In this document: positions 21,358 to 26,579 of the stretch, piece after piece
Numbering within the stretch: position 1 is the first letter of the stretch
Layout of the letters: every line of letters starts with the position of its first letter
Assembly: GCA_031257735.1 (NCBI GenBank)
Contig: JAIROC010000072.1
Location: 1-26,579 of the forward strand
DNA: 26,579 nt
Source: Bacteroidales bacterium
GTDB lineage: Bacteria; Bacteroidota; Bacteroidia; Bacteroidales; WCHB1-69
Direction: 5' to 3'
Position numbers and translations under genes: made by a program
The notes under the pieces: model-generated
What the model was told of the DNA's origin: nothing
Databases searched by the model: none
The model's input: the letters and a program-made list of their open reading frames with translations, nothing else

Positions 21358-23766
21358 ATGAAAAGACTATTTTTAATTATAGGAACAGCTTTATGTCTTT
21401 GTGCTGTGAACAAGGCAATGGCTCAATCTTTCTCTGTTAAGAATGGAGATAGCATCTTCATTTATTACGATATTATATCTTCTGTTGCCCCTTATACAGT
21501 AGCAGTTTCTCCGGATCTTGATAATGATAATAAATATAAAGGAGACATTGTAATTCCTTCCAGTGTAACGTACGATGATGTTACTTATACTGTTACTGAT
21601 ATTACGGATTTCGCTTTTAAAGATTGTAAGGAGTTAACCTCAGTAATAATTCCCAATACAGTTATACTCTTTCATGAAGAGGTTTTTAAAGATTGTAGCG
21701 GCTTAACGTCAGTAACACTTTCCAATTCGCTTACTGAGATAGCGTATAGCGCTTTTGAAGGTTGCAGCAGTTTAACGTCAGTAATAATTCCCAATTCGGT
21801 TACTATTATTACAGATAACGCTTTTTCGGGTTGCAGCAAATTAACGTCAGTAACACTTTCCGATTCGCTTACCGAGATAACGTATAACGCTTTTTACGGT
21901 TGCAGCAGTTTAGCGTCAGTAATAATTCCCAATTCAGTTATTACTATTGGTGATCATGCTTTTTACGGTTGCAGCAGTTTAACATCAGTAACATTTTCCG
22001 ATTCGCTTACTAATATAGGATATAATGCTTTTTTTGGTTGCAGCAGTTTAACGTCAATAATAATTCCCAATTCAGTTACTGACATTCAAAGTGGCGTTTT
22101 TGAAGGTTGCATCAACTTGAAGGAAATACATGTAAAAGCGATAATTCCACCGAAGATAGCATTCTCTACTTTTACGAATGTACCGGATACTGTTCCTGTA
22201 TATGTATCTTGTGGAATGGCAAACCATTATCGTAGCAGCGACGGATGGAGTCTTTTTACAAATATAATAGATACTATTCCTCCTTACGATATTAGTGTAC
22301 AAAGCGATGCTGCAATGGGAACTGTCAACATAACAAAGAAAAACACCTGTACTGACAATACGGCAATCATTATGGCTACAGCAAATACAGGTTTCCATTT
22401 CCTGAAATGGAATGACGAAAATACAGACAATCCGCACATAATAATCCTAGTATCAGATACCACGATTACTGCCATATTTGAGATTGCCTACAATGTAAAT
22501 GTATTGGCTAACAATGATACATGGGGAACAATTATTGGTGGAAACAGTTATCCAAAAGACAGTATGGCTACTATCGAAGCAATCCCCAATGCAGGATACC
22601 GCTTCCTGAAATGGAATGACGAGATTATAGACAATCCACGCACAATATCCGTAATATCAGATACCACTCTTACTGCCATATTTGAGATTATGTACAATGT
22701 AGAGGTATTGGCTAACGATGATACATGGGGAATGGTTATCGGAGAAAACAGTTATCCAAAAGACAGTATGGCTACTATCGGCGCAATCCCCAAAGACGGT
22801 TACCGTTTTCTGAAATGGAATGACGGAAATACAGATAATCCACGTGCAATAACCGTAGTGTCAAATATTACTTTTACTGCCATCTTTGAGATTATGCATA
22901 AGGTAAGTATATCGGCAAACGATAACACAATGGGAACTGTTTCCGGAAGTGGAATTTATCCCAAAGACAGTACTGCTACTATTAACGCAATCCCCAAAGC
23001 AGGTTGCCGTTTTTTGAAATGGAATGACGAAAATACAGACAATCCTCGTACAATAACCGTAGTGTCAAATATTACTTTTACTGCCATCTTTGAGATTATG
23101 CATAAGGTAAGTATATCGGCAAACGATGATACAATGGGAACTGTTTCCGGAAGTGGAATTTATCCCAGAGACAGTACTGCTACTATCAGTGCAATCCCCA
23201 AAGCAGGTTACCACTTCCTGAAATGGAATGACGGAAATACAGACAATCCGCGTACCATTATTGTAACTTCAGATATGAGCTTTATTGCTGAATTTGAAAT
23301 ACTCTATCATGTAGACGTATCGGCAAATAATAACGATAGAGGGTTTGTTTCCGGTACGGGAGATTATCCTGAAAATACTACGATTACCTTTGGTGCAATA
23401 GCTAATCAGGGGTACTATTTTACCCATTGGAACGATGGAAATACAGATAATCCGCGTACAGTTACAGTGATACAAAATGCTACTTTCATAGCTACATTTG
23501 ATGTATCAACTGACATAAAAGAGATAGAAACATCTGATGACATAAACGTCTATCCCAATCCTGTAAGGGATAATATCAGTATACAGTTACCTGATAATGT
23601 ATATCAAGCTGTCTTCACGCTTTATGATATTCGGGGTAAGGTATTAATAAGGAGAGAAATAGATAATCAAGACGCTATTTCTGTAAGTAATCTTACTGCT
23701 GGCATTTATATCTATAACCTCAGAACGGAAAGACAAAACTATATGGGAAAAATAACAAAACAATAG
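21358..23766 (+). CDS. Secreted BspA-like leucine-rich repeat protein with InlB-type B-repeats and T9SS sorting domain
   Basis: 802 residues. A signal peptide (1-22, cut after MAQ or close by) is followed by eight 23-residue BspA/TpLRR-type repeats (82-265; each carries AFxGCSSLTSV), a short bridge, six B-repeats of about 67 residues (310-715; each has (F/H)LKWNDxxTDNPR and ends TAIFE) and a C-terminal T9SS type A sorting domain (about 727-802; VYPNPVRDN, LYDIRGK, AGIYIYNL). The protein should cross the outer membrane by T9SS and be attached to the cell surface, with the CTD removed. BspA-like LRR proteins are adhesins in oral relatives; here the ligand is unknown. The B-repeats 4 and 5 are nearly identical at DNA level. 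It is a single gene with its own promoter. Confidence 0.92.
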   Translation: MKRLFLIIGTALCLCAVNKAMAQSFSVKNGDSIFIYYDIISSVAPYTVAVSPDLDNDNKYKGDIVIPSSVTYDDVTYTVTDITDFAFKDCKELTSVIIPNTVILFHEEVFKDCSGLTSVTLSNSLTEIAYSAFEGCSSLTSVIIPNSVTIITDNAFSGCSKLTSVTLSDSLTEITYNAFYGCSSLASVIIPNSVITIGDHAFYGCSSLTSVTFSDSLTNIGYNAFFGCSSLTSIIIPNSVTDIQSGVFEGCINLKEIHVKAIIPPKIAFSTFTNVPDTVPVYVSCGMANHYRSSDGWSLFTNIIDTIPPYDISVQSDAAMGTVNITKKNTCTDNTAIIMATANTGFHFLKWNDENTDNPHIIILVSDTTITAIFEIAYNVNVLANNDTWGTIIGGNSYPKDSMATIEAIPNAGYRFLKWNDEIIDNPRTISVISDTTLTAIFEIMYNVEVLANDDTWGMVIGENSYPKDSMATIGAIPKDGYRFLKWNDGNTDNPRAITVVSNITFTAIFEIMHKVSISANDNTMGTVSGSGIYPKDSTATINAIPKAGCRFLKWNDENTDNPRTITVVSNITFTAIFEIMHKVSISANDDTMGTVSGSGIYPRDSTATISAIPKAGYHFLKWNDGNTDNPRTIIVTSDMSFIAEFEILYHVDVSANNNDRGFVSGTGDYPENTTITFGAIANQGYYFTHWNDGNTDNPRTVTVIQNATFIATFDVSTDIKEIETSDDINVYPNPVRDNISIQLPDNVYQAVFTLYDIRGKVLIRREIDNQDAISVSNLTAGIYIYNLRTERQNYMGKITKQ
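21601..22152 (+). repeat. 69-nt LRR repeat array (8 units) in the BspA-like gene
   Basis: Units alternate between VIIPNSV and VTLSDSL types, so the higher-order period is 138 nt (46 residues). This points to duplication of a two-repeat block rather than of single repeats. Confidence 0.85.
22285..23505 (+). repeat. About 200-nt B-repeat array (6 units) in the BspA-like gene
   Basis: Six tandem units encode residues 310-715. Units 4 and 5 share long exact stretches, such as the HKVSISAND segment, and look like the youngest duplication. The last unit is most divergent. Confidence 0.88.
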
Positions 23767-23800
23767 ACGAGTAGATGGGTGGGTGGGGGGATGAGTAAAC
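23764..23800 (+). repeat. TGGG/GAGT-rich tract after the BspA-like stop codon
   Basis: It begins inside the stop codon (TAGACGAGTAGA, 23764-23775), runs through GGGTGGGTGGGGGG and ends in GGATGAGTAAAC (23789-23800). Both flanking motifs match the upstream tract at 21208-21270. The G-runs are long enough to allow a G-quadruplex. Confidence 0.65.
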
Positions 23801-23825
23801 TTTATTAATTTTCAATTAAAAGAAA

Positions 23826-23860
23826 GGGGGCTATCCTTTTTACGGTAAGGAGTAGCCCCC
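23826..23860 (-). terminator. Strong hairpin terminator, mainly for the minus-strand gene
   Basis: GGGGGCTA plus TCCTT (23826-23838) pairs with AAGGA, a bulged G, and TAGCCCCC (23847-23860) around an 8-nt loop. On the minus strand the stem is followed by TTTCTTTTAATT, a T-rich tail typical of an intrinsic terminator, 122 nt beyond the stop of the giant protein gene. On the plus strand no T run follows, so it can act there only as a weak barrier for the BspA-like transcript. Confidence 0.75.
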
Positions 23861-23906
23861 GAGACTTGGTGATTATATACATTAGCGTTCCCCGAAACAA
23901 TCAGCA

Positions 23907-23935
23907 CGTCTTTGCGGGCTTGACCCGCAATGACG
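23907..23935. repeat. REP-like palindromic hairpin
   Basis: CGTC (23907-23910) pairs with GACG (23932-23935) and, after a T/T mismatch, TTGCGGG (23912-23918) pairs with CCCGCAA (23924-23930) around a CTTGA loop. It is GC-rich against AT-rich surroundings and is the type of short palindrome found scattered in bacterial genomes. The ATCAACGCCGTC motif on the minus strand (23946-23957) joins it to the repeat-A/B family. Confidence 0.65.
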
Positions 23936-23961
23936 ACGCTGTTGGGACGGCGTTGATGATT

Positions 23962-23981
23962 ACTTTACTCATTACTCATAA
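23962..23981 (-). repeat. TTATGAG/TAATGAG heptamer repeat after a stop codon
   Basis: On the minus strand the TAG stop (23984-23982) is followed at once by TTATGAGTAATGAGTAAAG, period 7. This is the same placement and motif as at 114-131 and 201-231. Confidence 0.7.
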
Positions 23982-26579
23982 CTATCTTTCTATTCCTATT
24001 ATTATTTTCGGTGGTGACGAGTTGGGAATTACCCTCACGCGAAACGTCCGTTTCGTTTGACAGATACCGTCAGAAACGGTATAGGTAACAAAACTCTTGC
24101 CTTCCGTTACACCTCTCACCGTTACTGGATTTGCTTTGGGATTGTCAAGGCTTATGTTTGTATTATTGTGCGTCCAGCTACCTCCTGTCGTACTGTGGGA
24201 TAACTCTATCGTCTTGCTGATACAAACAACTTCTTTCCCCGCTATCTCATCTGGAACAATGGGATACGCGTTTACCTCTATATCCATGGGGGATGAACAC
24301 GCTGTTACTGAATCGTAAAAGATGAGTGTTGCTGTTCCCTCTTTTTTGCCTATTATGGTTCCGCTGTTGAGGATGTTCACTGTACTCGAATCACTGCTCG
24401 TCCAATGACCTCCTGCGTTGGGAAAGATACGCGTGGTCAATTCGGGACATATTTCCGTCAGTAATGACGAAACAACAGGAGCAGGACGCGCAGTTATGGA
24501 TAACTTACCTGTGGCGCATTGGGATGCTGGTAGTCCGCCATCTTTCAAATTATAGGTGATCTCAAAAACATGCGTCGCGCTGAGGGTTACGCTGGGTTTT
24601 ATCGTCAAACTTATACTTGAATCTACGCCGTACGTGAGTTCCGCCAAATCTGCATCTGAGGCGTTGTCGAAATTTGCGCCTGTGAGATAAATGGCGTCAT
24701 TTTCCGGATCATTATCGTTTGCCAATACATTTATCGTTACCGTTCTTGATGTCAATGAAACACAATAAGAAGTATCGTCTGACTGAGATACAGGTGCATT
24801 GTTTAGATTACAGGACATCACGGACGGTTTGGTTATGCCCGTGGAAAACTGTAATCCGCCGTATCTAACTCCTAATTGAAATAAACTGTAACGGGATGAT
24901 AATGATGTTGTACTGTCGTCGGGATTTGATATAACTCCTACAGCGTCACTTCCGCTTTGCATTACATATATTTTACCGTCAGGACCTAATTTTAAACCGC
25001 CTCCCTGTGTTGTGCCGTATAAAAGTTCGCCTACAAAAACAGGCGTTGTTCCCGATATATCGTATTGAAGTAGTTTAGAAGGTGAAATCCAACAACCAAG
25101 ATACAATTGTGTGCCATCCGGTGAAAATTCCAAGCCCAAGGTGTTGATGGTGTTTGTTGCAACAAAATGCGGATTTGACAAATTTCCTGTAGCATTATTA
25201 AAATCAAAAACATTAAGATCGCCAGAGGTATGTATTACTGCTACCCGATTTTGTTGTGGCGATACTTTCATTGTATGAGAATTGTTTGTTGATGTTTTTG
25301 CAAAATCTTGTGGTGTGTTGCCAATTACAGGATTATCAGAATCGCTTACATTAACCGAACGGACACGCAATATATTGCTGTTCCTCCCATCGCAAGTACC
25401 TGTATTACAAAAGGCATAAACCAACCAATATTCGTGAGTGGTGCTGGCTTTGGCAATTAACTCAAGTGATTCGGACATGGCTGTCGTACTAGTTTCTACT
25501 ACTATTGTATCCGTTATCGCTCCCTTGCCATTATCCGCATTCATATCTACTACATAAGCAATTAACGCCTTGTTAGTACTAACTTCATAGGCGCTTGTTA
25601 CCGTAAAGAACAGATACTTATTATTGCCCATATAGCAAGCTGCCAAACCATCACATACGGAACTATTTCCCTGAAAAGTTCCATTTAGCATGGAGTTATG
25701 TAAACTGTTGTATAACTGATTGTGGCTTGAATAGAATATATTTTGACCGTCGCAGTAAGGCGAAGAAACCACCAATGCGTTTTCATTTGAGAATACATTA
25801 GATTCTCCCGATGCATCCTGTGGAACATATTTTCCAGAACCGTCTTTCACAAAACGTATTCCCGCAGATTTATATGTTGGTGGCACTCCTGAGGCATTTC
25901 GTCCAAAATACCACACATCATCCACAAACGCAGAACCCGAAGCGTCAATCGTTACGCGTACATTGGCTTCGCTGGTATCCGTGCCGCAGACAATGCGATA
26001 AACAACCGTGTCAATGCCCGATAAAGTACTCATATATTCTAACATATTGTTGGAAGTAAGGCTGACAGTAACGTGTGCAGGATGAGAAACTATCTCTACC
26101 TTAGGCGTACAACCGTCAGGAATAGAATCGTTGGCAAGGATGTTAATGGTAATGGGCATGTTATCGCAGGAGGTTCTGATAGTATCGGAATAATCGTTGT
26201 GCGCCATGAGTATGCTTTCGGACAGAATGATGATGCTATTGTTTGTTGTATCGCATTCGGATTGGACGTAAGATTTTCCGTCTTTGTTGTTCAGACTGAT
26301 TGCTATTTTGTCGAAAGTATAAGTCGAAAGATTGCGAACAGTAATGCTTACGGGTTTTGTTTCGCCGTAATTGATGGGTGTCATACTACTGTCTGTGGCG
26401 ATTATATTTGCAGCTATTGCCGTATCTGTGAACGCCGAAATATAAAACGGCGGCTGTAATCCTGCTTCTCCGAGATTTTTCACCTGAACAGTTATTACTA
26501 AAGAATCTCCGCCCGCGTAATACTTATATTCTGGTGTTCCCGAACCTTCGGCGTTTGAAGACAACCAAAAGGATGTACC
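23982..26579 (-). CDS. C-terminal part of a giant secreted beta-propeller and Ig-like protein (5' end outside window)
   Basis: The frame is open from the TAG at 23982-23984 through the window's right edge (at least 865 residues). A start at 26564 would be TTG, with the frame still open beyond it (GTSFWLSSNAEG), so the gene is partial. N- to C-terminal the visible part has an adhesin-like region (VITVQVKNLGE), a domain with NILANDSIPDG, a beta-propeller-like stretch with repeated SPDGTQLYLG and GPDGKIYVMQS motifs, a second NVLANDNDPEND Ig/cadherin-like domain and two Ig-like repeats near the end (GGHWTSSDSS, GGSWTHNNTN). It ends IPNSSPPKIIIGIER with no T9SS type A or B sorting domain. This is the layout of large Bacteroidota surface proteins; the role is unknown. 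Confidence 0.85.
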   Translation of the reverse strand, partial: GTSFWLSSNAEGSGTPEYKYYAGGDSLVITVQVKNLGEAGLQPPFYISAFTDTAIAANIIATDSSMTPINYGETKPVSITVRNLSTYTFDKIAISLNNKDGKSYVQSECDTTNNSIIILSESILMAHNDYSDTIRTSCDNMPITINILANDSIPDGCTPKVEIVSHPAHVTVSLTSNNMLEYMSTLSGIDTVVYRIVCGTDTSEANVRVTIDASGSAFVDDVWYFGRNASGVPPTYKSAGIRFVKDGSGKYVPQDASGESNVFSNENALVVSSPYCDGQNIFYSSHNQLYNSLHNSMLNGTFQGNSSVCDGLAACYMGNNKYLFFTVTSAYEVSTNKALIAYVVDMNADNGKGAITDTIVVETSTTAMSESLELIAKASTTHEYWLVYAFCNTGTCDGRNSNILRVRSVNVSDSDNPVIGNTPQDFAKTSTNNSHTMKVSPQQNRVAVIHTSGDLNVFDFNNATGNLSNPHFVATNTINTLGLEFSPDGTQLYLGCWISPSKLLQYDISGTTPVFVGELLYGTTQGGGLKLGPDGKIYVMQSGSDAVGVISNPDDSTTSLSSRYSLFQLGVRYGGLQFSTGITKPSVMSCNLNNAPVSQSDDTSYCVSLTSRTVTINVLANDNDPENDAIYLTGANFDNASDADLAELTYGVDSSISLTIKPSVTLSATHVFEITYNLKDGGLPASQCATGKLSITARPAPVVSSLLTEICPELTTRIFPNAGGHWTSSDSSTVNILNSGTIIGKKEGTATLIFYDSVTACSSPMDIEVNAYPIVPDEIAGKEVVCISKTIELSHSTTGGSWTHNNTNISLDNPKANPVTVRGVTEGKSFVTYTVSDGICQTKRTFRVRVIPNSSPPKIIIGIER

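Noticed and set aside
23866..24060. 64-codon plus-strand ORF over the end of the giant protein
   Set aside because: It is made of the REP-like hairpin and the antisense of a coding region; no start context.
26562..26564. TTG at 26564 as start of the giant protein
   Set aside because: The frame remains open to the window edge and the sequence is already mid-domain, so the gene begins outside the window.

Overview
The window reads as chromosomal DNA of a Bacteroidota species, most likely order Bacteroidales. It is AT-rich. Exact TAnnTTTG -7 promoter boxes lie in six gene-bearing intergenic regions, and ribosome-binding sites are weak. Several gene families are typical of the phylum: AsmA-like giant protein, DUF4295 beside rpmG, Nif3 followed by a zinc-ribbon coiled-coil protein, and a BspA-like surface protein with a type IX secretion (T9SS) sorting tail. 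An LpxK gene implies a lipid A outer membrane. An [FeFe]-hydrogenase-like protein points to an anaerobic lifestyle. No rRNA, tRNA, CRISPR array or transposase was seen.

Layout. 1-111 is the 3' end of an unidentified gene. 223-5215 (minus) is a compact operon lpxK - purine nucleoside phosphorylase - holB - ABC-F ATPase. 5342-7668 (plus) holds the Nif3-family protein and a zinc-ribbon protein carrying an unusual repetitive Lys/Ala/Glu-rich extension. 7845-10445 encodes a large AsmA-family protein. 10765-13643 is a two-gene restriction-modification module, a PD-(D/E)XK-like nuclease plus a methyltransferase-specificity fusion. It is bracketed by two copies of a 56-nt direct repeat. 13840-20229 is a tightly packed eight-gene run: lpdA, fabD, pepE, then DRTGG - HATPase - sensory-type [FeFe] hydrogenase - DRTGG - PHP phosphoesterase. 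20382-20738 (minus) holds DUF4295 and rpmG. 21358-23766 encodes a BspA-like LRR plus InlB-type B-repeat protein with a T9SS tail. 23982-26579 (minus) is the C-terminal part of a giant secreted beta-propeller and Ig-like protein that runs off the window.

How the genes fit together. Most of the window is housekeeping: lipid A synthesis, the replication clamp loader, purine salvage, fatty acid synthesis, lipoamide dehydrogenase and ribosomal proteins. The most interesting block is 16949-20229. Five small genes with gaps of 11-15 nt or a 1-nt overlap combine a signalling-type ATPase fold, two DRTGG domains, a PHP phosphoesterase and an H-cluster protein that keeps all four H-cluster cysteines but has Phe where catalytic hydrogenases have the proton-transfer Cys. 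I read this as a candidate redox or H2 sensing and signalling cassette. Its output is not known to me. The restriction-modification module is the second notable block because it lacks a translocase and carries only one target-recognition domain.

Intergenic DNA is unusually structured. It holds heptamer (TTATGAR-like) tandem repeats at four gene 3' ends, GC-richer repeat elements, a 75-nt cloverleaf-like palindrome, a REP-like hairpin, and TGGG/GAGT-rich tracts bracketing the surface-protein gene.
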